A stretch of DNA of 41,428 nt from a virus: positions 1 through 41,428 of IMG/VR virus record IMGVR_UViG_3300029319_000126. One strand, 5' to 3'. The number at the start of each line of letters is the position of its first letter. The stretch's first letter is position 1. Positions 18,701 to 25,557 of the stretch are shown here, piece after piece. The translations under genes and the position numbers were made by a program. The notes beneath the pieces were generated by a model that did no database searches, was not told where the DNA came from, and worked only from the letters and a program-made list of their open reading frames with translations.

Positions 18701-18922
18701 AATATTTGTTCTTTGCCCAAGACGAACATGCTTATTATTGATGAGGGTTTTGGAACTCTGGATGAATCTAACGTTGAGGCATGCAACAGGCTTTTATCGT
18801 CTCTCAAGAAATGGTTTAAGAACATACTTGTAATTACTCATGTAGACTCTGTCAAAGATGCGGTTGACAATACGCTGGAAATAACTACTTCTAAGAAAAA
18901 TTCTAAGATAAATTATGACTAA
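15779..18922 (+). CDS. Single-chain Mre11-Rad50 (SbcD-SbcC) recombination nuclease
   Basis: A 1047-residue protein that joins two normally separate subunits (SbcD/SbcC, T4 gp47/gp46), which process DNA ends and branched DNA in recombination-dependent replication. Residues 1-250 are the Mre11-type metallophosphoesterase: D10-x-H12 ('IADVHF'), 'GGDIYH' (44-49), 'GNHD' (81-84), 'FHG' (152-154) and 'GDIH' (185-188). From about 370 the Rad50-type ATPase begins: Walker A 'GPNRCGKS' (403-410), long coiled-coil arms (about 570-900) broken by a cysteine cluster C719-x-C721-x6-C728 at the zinc-hook position, the signature 'ELASGMEKM' (955-963), Walker B 'MLIIDEGFGTLDE' (984-996, D988/E989). No stop or frameshift separates the halves. 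Upstream overlap is one base (TAATG); downstream overlap with the zinc-ribbon gene is eight bases. Confidence 0.92.
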   Translation: MSVRIAHIADVHFRPLSRHDEQRLIFEYFFEKAKELKVDLIYVGGDIYHTKTQGITPEVIDHMAWWFTELSKVAPTHVILGNHDGNMVNLDRQDAISPIVKALDNKRLFLYKQSGTYPTGIPGYNWSVFSCFDEEGWKDVKPVEGEINIATFHGCVVGSKTDQNWELEGDVPLSFFDPYDFTMLGDIHKQQFLTPDKRVAYSGSTSQGNYGEDIDKGFLVWDIRSRDDFDVNFHPLPNPHPFVTVDWKGTVQNTLKEAQKQPDGSRFRIRTSETIPQIEIKQIHTELKEQKQAKEVVWKFETFQEGSDIEGDASLLGREDLRDAKTQMDLLKSYNGESRFEEKRWEEIEDLVTKCVNKVARTDPSIRNRKWEIKELEFDNVFSYGKGNKINFKNLSGITGILGPNRCGKSSIVGTIVYTLFNSTDRGSIKNLHVINSRKGHCLSKATIGIGSEDYVIERQSVKKEDKWGKESAITSLNFSKVDPMGNVVQDLNGEQRTQTEKAIRGMLGNAEDFLLTSLATQGNMNEFINQGSSARKKILSRFLDLDMFDTMSGFLKESAAEIKGKLSSYPERDWSASIVMLQQKKKEYNRSIQKIEKDLIALRDDQRRIQIELAGFSEEDLITESDVKKQQEIVKDLSEKRDALRGKFEKCAEELSNLNAIAVKILEVKKQFPISEIREEHENLQDLERSLTSLEHARELEKQILSSARKLAKKLEPCDCFEHKPTCQYVKKSDKQNKLIIKHKEVIDEQSSELRAIRRTVKKLQDQNLKEKIDKHNKLTLKLSENTVHITQKKSNKDRIYRDLKAVEDALSTEEKLYDEMVEKSGTTDVSEVVVRLKNKLSEIVQDIQELDSKKMSSAELKGNADSQIKKLRTEKNEYQKLRKQWENYDFLLKSWSKKGIPAKIIESQLPTINQEISKILAGVTNFTVSLETDPETNAAEVYIDYGDSRRIIELASGMEKMISSLAIRVALLNICSLPKTNMLIIDEGFGTLDESNVEACNRLLSSLKKWFKNILVITHVDSVKDAVDNTLEITTSKKNSKINYD

Positions 18923-19196
18923 GATAACAGAGCACAAGAACGGATTTGTAATATTTGATAATTCCGTCGAAGACGATTTTGTCCCAGTCGATTGCCCAGT
19001 GTGCGGATTTCTTATGAAAAATACTAGTGATTCTTTTTATTACAGAAAATACGGTGCATGCTTTGACTGTAGCTTAAAATGGGCAGAGCCTAATAGAAAG
19101 AAGTGGAAAGAGGGCTGGCGACCTTCAAGATCTGAAGTAAAAGAAGAAGCTGAAGTTCGGTCAAAAATAATTCCGAAAATCACGTTTGATCTATAG
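18915..19196 (+). CDS. Small zinc-ribbon protein
   Basis: A 93-residue protein with two Cys pairs, C27-x2-C30 ('CPVCGF') and C49-x2-C52 ('CFDC'), followed by 'WAEPNRKKWKEGWRPS'. Two CxxC knuckles 18 residues apart fit a zinc ribbon, a fold that binds nucleic acid or other proteins. The tail is Lys/Glu rich. It overlaps the end of the Mre11-Rad50 gene by eight bases and is followed by a new candidate promoter, so it closes the DNA-processing island. Similar short proteins occur in other large environmental phages as far as I recall, without an assigned function. Confidence 0.65.
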   Translation: MTKITEHKNGFVIFDNSVEDDFVPVDCPVCGFLMKNTSDSFYYRKYGACFDCSLKWAEPNRKKWKEGWRPSRSEVKEEAEVRSKIIPKITFDL

Positions 19197-19204
19197 CGTG
19201 ATAC

Positions 19205-19213
19205 ATATTTAAT
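19205..19213 (+). promoter_or_regulatory. Candidate phage promoter box (ATATTTAAT)
   Basis: An exact ATATTTAAT, 27 bases before the ATG at 19232 and 9 bases after the stop of the zinc-ribbon gene. The same 9-mer recurs in other intergenic gaps of this window. Resemblance to the AT-only T4 late promoter box is suggestive, but the sequence is not the T4 consensus TATAAATA. Confidence 0.4.
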
Positions 19214-19231
19214 GACGTCGAGGAGTATCTG

Positions 19232-19633
19232 ATGCTGTCATTTGATAAAATAAACAAGCTAGGACAAGTTTTAAATTCAACTTTTGGCGAAGGTTCCACA
19301 GAATCAGGGCCAAAAGCTTACGATACCTTTAATGGTAGAGCATGTTCAGGAAAAATAATTGAGGGAGATCAGCTTAAGGTATCATACATTACGATTGTTA
19401 ATATGCCAGTTAATCCCGACCCAAACTTTGAAAGAAGACTATCAGAGGAGTCAATGAAGATTATCTCTGACTTCGTTGATAAAACTAAGAAGCAATACAA
19501 GGAATATGCAGATGAGACTCTTCGTCTAAAAGAAGAGAATAGTGTTGACAGCATTGAGCTAATTGCGCTCAATCAATACAGTCCTGTTAAGAGGGCTTAT
19601 TATAGGCGAAACACAGTATACAGCATTTCATAG
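19232..19633 (+). CDS. Hypothetical protein preceding terminase
   Basis: A 133-residue protein with ribosome-binding site GAGGAG (19220-19225) and ATG at 19232. I cannot assign a function. The middle has a helix-rich, charged segment (residues about 68-105: 'RRLSEESMKIISDFVDKTKK', 'YKEYADETLRLKEE'), framed by beta-type stretches, and it ends with 'PVKRAYYRRNTVYSIS'. I recall similar 'YYRRKT' endings in small proteins of marine T4-like phages. The gene sits where T4 carries the small terminase subunit gp16, directly before the large subunit and eight bases from its ATG. No DNA-binding helix-turn-helix is obvious, so the small-terminase idea rests on position and helical content only. Confidence 0.55.
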   Translation: MLSFDKINKLGQVLNSTFGEGSTESGPKAYDTFNGRACSGKIIEGDQLKVSYITIVNMPVNPDPNFERRLSEESMKIISDFVDKTKKQYKEYADETLRLKEENSVDSIELIALNQYSPVKRAYYRRNTVYSIS

Positions 19634-19640
19634 CGCTAAT

Positions 19641-21248
19641 ATGGCTGCAGTTAATAAGAAAAAGCAAATTGCAGAAATTGTAAAGTCGGGAAAAGACCCC
19701 GGCTATTTCATGAAAAAATATGTAAGCATCCAGCATCCTAATCGAGGGATGATAAAGTTTCAGCTGTATCCTTTTCAAGAAGAAAGCTTAACAGAATTTA
19801 AAGATAATAGATTTAACGTAGTTTTAAAATCGCGCCAATTAGGGCTTTCTACGCTAGTTGCAGCTTATGCCCTCTGGATGGCTATCTTTAAAAAAGACAA
19901 AAACATTTTAGTTATCGCGACAAAACTTTCAGTTGCAGTAAACTTTATTAGAAAAGTAAAGACAATGCTTAGGTCTTTACCTGGCTGGCTAGTTTTACCC
20001 CAGATAGTAGCAGATAATCGCCAGACAATAGAGTTTAATAACGGCTCTATAATAAAAGCTGTTCCTACCTCTGATGACGCAGGTCGATCAGAAGCACTCT
20101 CTCTTTTGATTGTTGACGAGGCAGCATTTGTTAAGAACTTTGACACGCTGTGGATGGGTTTGTATCCTACACTATCAACGGGTGGAGAAGCAATTATTTT
20201 GTCAACTCCCAACGGAGTGGGTGGTCAATATCACAAGCTCTACACAGATGCAGTTCTAGGAGAAAATGAATTTAATGCTATAAAGCTACCCTGGGATGTC
20301 CATCCGGAAAGAGGGGAAGATTGGTTTTCTACTGAAACTAAGAACATGTCTAAGCGCCAAATTGCGCAAGAGCTTCTATGCGACTTTGTGGCGTCAGGTG
20401 AAACTTTTCTACAGTCAGAAAATCTTGAGTGGATAAGAGATATGGTTCGAGAACCCCAGGACCGATGGGGAGATGACAATAATATCTGGGTATGGCAATA
20501 CCCTATGTCTTCTCACAAGTATATTATATCTGCTGACGTTTCTCGTGGAGATGCAAAGGATTTTTCCACTTTTCACGTGATAGACGTTGACACAGATGAA
20601 GTTGTAGCTGAATATAAGGGCAAGATCCCTCCCGATAGATTCGGTGAGCTTCTTGAGTGGACAGGAAAGAAGTATTATAACGCTCTTATATGCCCAGAAA
20701 ATAATACTTTTGGTTACACGACGGTAATGAAATTAAAAGACATGGGATATCCTAACCTCTATTATGAATCAAGTAGAGGCTTTCTCATTGGAAACTATAC
20801 AGCTTCACAAGACAACAAAGTCCCAGGCTTCAGCACACAGGGTAAGTCAAGAGTTCAGATACTTTCGAAGCTTGAAGAAGTAATAAGAAACAGATCAATC
20901 AGAATATATTCGAGCCGCTTATATGATGAGCTTAAGACCTTTATATGGAAAGGCCACAAAGCCCAGGCACAAAAAAGCGCAAATGATGATCTTGTTATGG
21001 CACTGGCGATAGGGGTTTGGCTTTATGATGCCGGGGGCAACTACAGCAAAGATTCAGATACGCTCAACAAGTCGATGCTGGCAGGAATGTCAGTAACTAA
21101 CAGAACATACGAGCAGCCAAAGATGTCGTCTAACACGCCCATGAAATCCATCAATCCCTTCTCAGCTGTCAAAGATGAAGATTACCAAAAGCTTAGAAAT
21201 AACAACCCGCGTCTTCCTAACACTAATTTTGACTGGTTGAATAAATGA
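19641..21248 (+). CDS. terL: Terminase large subunit (gp17-like)
   Basis: A DNA-packaging motor with ATPase and headful nuclease, 535 residues from the ATG at 19641. Visible motifs, numbered from that start: deviant Walker A 'SRQLGLST' (64-71), Walker B 'LLIVDEAAF' (D159, E160), coupling motif 'LSTPNG' (187-192), and the RNase H-like nuclease triad D299 ('ISADVSRGD'), E353 ('CPEN') and D449/D450 ('NDDLVMALA'). The frame stays open upstream to a TTG at 19563, but that start would overlap the previous gene by 71 bases. The ATG lies eight bases after that stop and leaves the family-typical N-terminus ('YFMKKYVSI', 'FQLYPFQE') intact, so I chose it; its ribosome-binding site is weak. The portal gene follows after 63 bases. 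Confidence 0.93.
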   Translation: MAAVNKKKQIAEIVKSGKDPGYFMKKYVSIQHPNRGMIKFQLYPFQEESLTEFKDNRFNVVLKSRQLGLSTLVAAYALWMAIFKKDKNILVIATKLSVAVNFIRKVKTMLRSLPGWLVLPQIVADNRQTIEFNNGSIIKAVPTSDDAGRSEALSLLIVDEAAFVKNFDTLWMGLYPTLSTGGEAIILSTPNGVGGQYHKLYTDAVLGENEFNAIKLPWDVHPERGEDWFSTETKNMSKRQIAQELLCDFVASGETFLQSENLEWIRDMVREPQDRWGDDNNIWVWQYPMSSHKYIISADVSRGDAKDFSTFHVIDVDTDEVVAEYKGKIPPDRFGELLEWTGKKYYNALICPENNTFGYTTVMKLKDMGYPNLYYESSRGFLIGNYTASQDNKVPGFSTQGKSRVQILSKLEEVIRNRSIRIYSSRLYDELKTFIWKGHKAQAQKSANDDLVMALAIGVWLYDAGGNYSKDSDTLNKSMLAGMSVTNRTYEQPKMSSNTPMKSINPFSAVKDEDYQKLRNNNPRLPNTNFDWLNK

Positions 21249-21311
21249 TTTACCTTAGCTGACTGTGACATATAATAATGATATGTATGTTTAATCACTA
21301 CGAGAGCAAGC

Positions 21312-23249
21312 ATGGCTAACCCTAACGAAAATCTTTTTAGTAGGCTAACCCGACTTTTTAGGTCGGGGCCTATCGTCAAGCGTAAAGTAAGAGGCTTTAA
21401 GCCGACAGTAACAACGTCAACAATAGAGCTTTTTAAAAAGTCGCAAAACAGCGCGTTTACCAACGCCATCAGTGCGTATGGAATGTATGATAGAATGAGT
21501 CGATACGCAGACTTTTCAGAAATGGAACACACGCCTGAGATCGCTGCAGCGCTAGATATCTACTCTGACGAGACAGTTGCCACTGATGAAAAAGGCCGAT
21601 CTTTACACATTTATTCTAATAATGTGAAGATTAAGAACACCCTAGAAGATCTTTTCTATGAAACTCTTAATGTTGAGTTTAATTTAAGCCCGTGGACAAG
21701 AAACTTGTGCAAATATGGAGATTTCTTTCTGTTTCTCGATGTATCTCCTGAATACGGCCTCCAGAATGCTTTCCCCATCCCTGTTAACGAAATTGAAAGA
21801 GAAGAGGGTTACGATCCCGAAGATCCAATGGCGGTCAGATTTAGATGGGTAACACAGGGAAATAAAGTTTTAGAGAATTGGCAAGTCGCTCATTTTAGGC
21901 TTCTGGGCAATGATGCTTTCTTACCCTACGGTTCATCTGTAATTGAGCCTGCACGAAGAGTATGGAGGCAATTAATACTCATAGAAGATGCAATGCTTGT
22001 TTATAGGGTTGTTCGCTCTCCTGAACGTCGTCTTTTCTATATTGATGTGGGCAACGTTCCACCCGAAGAGATTCCAAACTATATGGAGCAAGCTAAGGCT
22101 GCTTTGAAGAGTGCTCAAGTAGTAGATAAAACAACAGGAAGAGTAGATCTTCGTTATAACCCGCTATCTGTTGATGAGGACTATTTTATTCCTGTCCGAG
22201 GCGGCGAGTCGGGAACCAAGATCGATACACTGGCTGGGGGCCAAAACACGACTGCAATTGAAGATGTTGAATACATCCAGAAAAAGCTATTTGCTGCACT
22301 TAAAATTCCAAAAGCATATCTTGGTTATGATGAAGCTCTTTCTTCCAAGGCAACACTGGCGCAGGAAGATATCAGGTTCTCGAGAACTATCAATAAGATA
22401 CAAAGAGTTATGATTGCAGAGCTTAATAAAATCGCAGCTATTCATCTTTATGCTCATGGTTGGGAAGGAGATGACCTCTTAGATTTTCAAATTTACCTCT
22501 CTAACCCGTCTACTATTGCACAGCAACAAAAACTAGAGCTATTCAGGTCTAAATTTGAGATCGCAGGTCAAGCGCCAGAGGGTATGCTTTCAAAAGACTA
22601 TATTAGAAAGACAGTTTTAGGCCTTACTTCTGATGAGATAGAATTAATAGATCAACAGCGCGAAGAAGAAAAATTACAGGATCTCGAGCTCGATGCAATA
22701 ACCTTGCCTACTGAAGATCAACCTGATGCAGGTGAGGAAGACGTTGATCTTGGCGCAGAGGAAGCGGAAGAAGAGCCTGAAGGTGAAGGTGCCGGCCTTG
22801 AAGTCACAGGAGAAAAGAGGCCAGGAAATCTAATCAAAGCTCTTGATGAAGACGAAGAAGAAGGCACAAAAAAATCTTCTGGAACAATGATAAAACCAAG
22901 CCCCAAGTCTAAGTCTAGAAAGAAGACTTTAGCAACAATGACATTAGACGGAAGAAGCGCTCCAAACCCAATCAATGCCAAAAAGCGATTGCACGCATCT
23001 GACCCTTATATTTCTGGAAAAGATCTTCATCGTCAAGCTAACTACTCGGCTCCTTCCCTGCCTCGAGTGTCAAAACTAACCGAGATCGATTTGGTTAACC
23101 GCCAGGAGGCGGTTCATAACAATATGACTGCACAGCTTAAATCTACGCTCAAAAGACTTGGGAACGAAATAGATATTAAAAGAAACAATGTCAGGTCATC
23201 TCTGATTACAGAGACGGGCTTGGGAGAAAACGAAGATGACGAAGCATAA
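21312..23249 (+). CDS. 20: Portal protein (gp20-like) with charged C-terminal extension
   Basis: A 645-residue portal that forms the dodecameric DNA channel at the head vertex and docks the terminase. T4-type portal features are clear: 'YGMYDRMSRYADFSEME', 'TPEIAAALDIYSDE', 'YGSSVIEPARR', 'EDAMLVYRVVRSPERR', 'FYIDVGNVPP', 'PKAYLGYDEA' and 'KATLAQEDIRFSRTI'. T4 gp20 has 524 residues; the surplus here is at the C-terminus. From about residue 456 comes a Glu/Asp-rich stretch (456-520), then a Lys/Ser-rich stretch (520-540) and a helical tail. The gene overlaps the next one by 14 bases. The leader contains a small hairpin (ACATAT at 21268-21273 with ATATGT at 21281-21286) and a GTTTAATC segment weakly like the promoter box. 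Confidence 0.92.
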   Translation: MANPNENLFSRLTRLFRSGPIVKRKVRGFKPTVTTSTIELFKKSQNSAFTNAISAYGMYDRMSRYADFSEMEHTPEIAAALDIYSDETVATDEKGRSLHIYSNNVKIKNTLEDLFYETLNVEFNLSPWTRNLCKYGDFFLFLDVSPEYGLQNAFPIPVNEIEREEGYDPEDPMAVRFRWVTQGNKVLENWQVAHFRLLGNDAFLPYGSSVIEPARRVWRQLILIEDAMLVYRVVRSPERRLFYIDVGNVPPEEIPNYMEQAKAALKSAQVVDKTTGRVDLRYNPLSVDEDYFIPVRGGESGTKIDTLAGGQNTTAIEDVEYIQKKLFAALKIPKAYLGYDEALSSKATLAQEDIRFSRTINKIQRVMIAELNKIAAIHLYAHGWEGDDLLDFQIYLSNPSTIAQQQKLELFRSKFEIAGQAPEGMLSKDYIRKTVLGLTSDEIELIDQQREEEKLQDLELDAITLPTEDQPDAGEEDVDLGAEEAEEEPEGEGAGLEVTGEKRPGNLIKALDEDEEEGTKKSSGTMIKPSPKSKSRKKTLATMTLDGRSAPNPINAKKRLHASDPYISGKDLHRQANYSAPSLPRVSKLTEIDLVNRQEAVHNNMTAQLKSTLKRLGNEIDIKRNNVRSSLITETGLGENEDDEA

Positions 23250-24063
23250 CAAGCGAAGTAATGTCGGCCTAATTTACGAATTCCTTTTGAGAAACATGTC
23301 AAAGAGCTTGACTGAGAATAAACCCGAAACATTCAATAAGTCAAAAGAGATAATTCAGAAATTTTTCAATAGAGAAACAGAGATTCATAAAGAATTTCGC
23401 TTGATTAACGCCCTTGTTAATGAATCAGTAGGTTCTCCGGAGCATGCTACTCTTATTCTAGAAGAAGTTAGAAAGACAGCATCGGGCTTTAACGGAGACA
23501 TGCTGGTTAAAGAAAAATTTCTTTTAGTTAAAGAAATTAATGAATCCCTTGGTGGTAATTCTTTTTATGATTTTCAAATTCAAAACTATAAGCTTTACGC
23601 TACGGCAGCCACTATGGTGAAATACTGGCGAGGAGAAAAATCTCTTGACGTTTCTACTGCCATCAAATACCAGAAAATTCTTGCAGAGAATCTTTCTAAA
23701 GAGCACGTTGCACCCGAAGTTGAATCTGATAGTAGCATTGATCCCCTTGTTGTAAAAATAATGACTGAGAAAGTGAACCAAAAATACGGATCTAATTTGA
23801 CGCTTGAACAGAAAGAAATACTACAGTCCTACATGCTTCAAGAAGGATCTGAAGACTTTGAGGAAAAATTAAGCAGCATTAAAGAGGAGACCCTAAATCT
23901 TCTCCGAGAATATGAATCTAATGCTTCAAGTGAAGTTGTGAAAGAAAACATCACTAATGTCGAAGAAAAAATTAAAAACTTAAATACGAGCGAACTAAGC
24001 GATGAAACTGTAAAGAGGTTTTTAGAAGTTTCAAAGCTAAAGCACGAATTAATGGGAGAATAA
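23236..24063 (+). CDS. Hypothetical head-region protein, prohead-core position
   Basis: A 275-residue protein, mostly helical and charged, beginning 'MTKHNKRSNVGLIYEFLLRN'. I do not recognise a domain. It overlaps the 3' end of the portal gene by 14 bases and is followed one base later by the protease start, so the three are tightly coupled. In T4 the genes between portal (20) and protease (21) encode the small prohead core proteins gp67 and gp68. This one is longer and not visibly similar, but location suggests a prohead core or portal-associated assembly protein. This is inference from synteny. Confidence 0.6.
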   Translation: MTKHNKRSNVGLIYEFLLRNMSKSLTENKPETFNKSKEIIQKFFNRETEIHKEFRLINALVNESVGSPEHATLILEEVRKTASGFNGDMLVKEKFLLVKEINESLGGNSFYDFQIQNYKLYATAATMVKYWRGEKSLDVSTAIKYQKILAENLSKEHVAPEVESDSSIDPLVVKIMTEKVNQKYGSNLTLEQKEILQSYMLQEGSEDFEEKLSSIKEETLNLLREYESNASSEVVKENITNVEEKIKNLNTSELSDETVKRFLEVSKLKHELMGE

Positions 24064-24064
24064 A

Positions 24065-24679
24065 TTGAAGTTACTTACAGAATACATCAACTTTGATTAT
24101 GACGCTGATGACTCGAGCGTGATTCTCGAAGCAAAGCAAGAAGACGGCAAGCTTCTCCTTTCCGGCCCTTTGCAAAAAGCAAACACTTTAAATCAAAACG
24201 GGCGAATTTATCCTTTTGATGTTCTTAAGCGAGAAGTTGGAAATTATCAAAAATTTATAAATGAAGGAAGAGCACTTGGAGAGCTAGACCACCCAGACTC
24301 TTCCGTGGTTTCTTTAGCTAACGTTTCTCACTGTGTAAGAAAAGCCTACATGGATGGAGACACTGTATACGGAACCATAGAGGTTTTAAATACTCCGAAA
24401 GGCATGATTCTTAAGAGCTTAATTGAAAGCGGAATTAAGATCGGGATCTCATCAAGAGGTGTAGGATCCACCCGGAGAAGGGGTGAACACCAGGAGGTCC
24501 AGGATGATTTCCAGCTTATTTGCTGGGATATTGTGAGCGAACCATCAACTCCAGGCGCATTTGTTATGAAAGAAGCTCGAGATCTTACCCAAGCTGAAAT
24601 TACTGAACTTAACAACTACTTTTCCAGAGATGACAAGATTCATCGCGAGCTAAATAATATTTTGAGATGGGATGATTAA
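24065..24679 (+). CDS. 21: Prohead maturation protease (gp21-like), TTG start
   Basis: A 204-residue serine protease of the phage prohead-protease family (herpesvirus-protease-like fold), which cleaves scaffold and capsid proteins during maturation. Seen: 'LSGPLQKANTLNQNGRIYP' (33-50), the catalytic His in 'LGELDHPDS' (H76), and the Ser region 'IGISSRGVGS' (S129/S130), followed by 'DDFQLICWDIVSEPSTPGA'. The start is TTG at 24065, one base after the upstream TAA, with GGGAGA about five bases before it. The encoded N-terminus 'KLLTEYI' is the usual beginning of the family, and the first in-frame ATG (at about 24350) would remove the catalytic His. Likely targets here are the scaffold (27034), the major capsid protein and perhaps portal-associated proteins. 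Confidence 0.9.
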   Translation: MKLLTEYINFDYDADDSSVILEAKQEDGKLLLSGPLQKANTLNQNGRIYPFDVLKREVGNYQKFINEGRALGELDHPDSSVVSLANVSHCVRKAYMDGDTVYGTIEVLNTPKGMILKSLIESGIKIGISSRGVGSTRRRGEHQEVQDDFQLICWDIVSEPSTPGAFVMKEARDLTQAEITELNNYFSRDDKIHRELNNILRWDD

Positions 24680-24681
24680 AA

Positions 24682-25092
24682 ATGACGTTAGATAATTTTC
24701 AAATAGGTGCTAACGATGTTCCCTCCTACCAGTTGTCTGGTGTGCCTTTCGTAACGGGTTCATCTGGAGACACAATTCCGGCAAGCAGCGGAACTCCTAT
24801 AAGGGTTGCTTTCCCTAATCCTACACGATTCTTTGTTGTTCACAATACATCTGCACATCCGCTAAGAGTCGGTTTTACTGAAAATGGGGTGAAATATCCT
24901 GCTAACTTAACAGCAAACTATTTTATTCTTTCCGGAAACCAGACCACCGGAAGGCTAGAACTTCGCTGCAAAGAGCTGTTTCTACTATCAGACTCTTCTA
25001 AGAAAGCCGGCTATACCCTCCTCGCGGGACTTACTCCCGTTAATTTCTTTCCGACGCTTACTGGCTCTGATGGATACAAGGGAGTGGGATAA
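24682..25092 (+). CDS. Small beta-rich hypothetical head protein
   Basis: A 136-residue protein with a beta-strand-rich pattern: 'SGVPFVTGSSGDTIPASSG', 'IRVAFPNPTRFFVVHNTSAH', 'LRVGFTENGVK', 'GRLELRCKELFLL', 'YTLLAGLT'. I recall small proteins of this type from marine T4-like phages near the head genes, without function. The size, the Gly/Ser/Thr content and the place between protease and scaffold fit a virion decoration or head-vertex protein, but this is inference. It starts two bases after the protease stop, and its stop TAA shares one base with the next ATG (TAATG at 25090-25094). Confidence 0.55.
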   Translation: MTLDNFQIGANDVPSYQLSGVPFVTGSSGDTIPASSGTPIRVAFPNPTRFFVVHNTSAHPLRVGFTENGVKYPANLTANYFILSGNQTTGRLELRCKELFLLSDSSKKAGYTLLAGLTPVNFFPTLTGSDGYKGVG

Positions 25093-25514
25093 TGTCAAAG
25101 CTCTCTCGTGAAAAGCTTAAAAAAATCATGGCACCCTTGGTGAAAGAGTGCTTGGTAGAAATTCTTCAAGAGGGAATATCGGGAAATGAATTATTAAAAC
25201 CTTCCCAAGGCCGAATTGAAGAGGCACGATCAAGAAGCACGAAACAGCGACGTAAAACTGCAAGTGATCACATAAAGTTTGAAAAGGCCGTTCAAAGCTC
25301 TGCTGAAAGCCTCTCAGCTGATCCAGTTATGCAGTCAATTTTTGCTGATACTGCAAAAACTACGTTGCAAGAACAGTATTCAGCCGGCCCCCGAAGCACA
25401 CCACCGGTTGCCACAGCCGGAACAAGAGGACCATCTGTTGCTAGTCCTGAAGAAGTTTTTCCAGGTGCACAAAATTGGTCTGAGCTTGCTTTTTCTCCTC
25501 CAAGGCAAAAATAA
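25092..25514 (+). CDS. Hypothetical protein, head operon
   Basis: A 140-residue protein, not recognised. The N-terminal ~100 residues are charged and probably helical ('MSKLSREKLKKIMAPLVKEC', 'LVEILQEG', then a Lys/Arg/Ser-rich stretch). The C-terminal ~40 residues are rich in Pro, Gly, Ala and Ser and end 'EVFPGAQNWSELAFSPPRQK', which looks like a flexible tail with a short conserved peptide at its end. GGGAGTGGGA before the ATG can serve as ribosome-binding site. Translational coupling with the upstream gene is likely. Confidence 0.5.
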   Translation: MSKLSREKLKKIMAPLVKECLVEILQEGISGNELLKPSQGRIEEARSRSTKQRRKTASDHIKFEKAVQSSAESLSADPVMQSIFADTAKTTLQEQYSAGPRSTPPVATAGTRGPSVASPEEVFPGAQNWSELAFSPPRQK

Positions 25515-25557
25515 TCTAAGCTCATACTTATAATGTGCTTTCAAACAGGAGACGCTA

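Noticed and set aside
19563-19640. Longer terminase start at TTG 19563
   Set aside because: It overlaps the upstream gene by 71 bases, uses a rare start and adds residues not typical of the family. The ATG at 19641, eight bases after the upstream stop, is preferred.
21268-21286. Inverted repeat ACATAT...ATATGT before the portal gene as a terminator or operator
   Set aside because: AT-only 6-bp stem without a T tract; too weak to call beyond a note in the portal entry.
22171-22413. Alternative-frame + strand ORF inside the portal gene
   Set aside because: The portal frame is conserved throughout this stretch; there is no start context and no sign of programmed frameshifting.
25279-25533. Alternative-frame + strand ORF inside the 140-residue gene
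   Set aside because: It overlaps almost fully with the gene at 25092, which has better start context and operon spacing.
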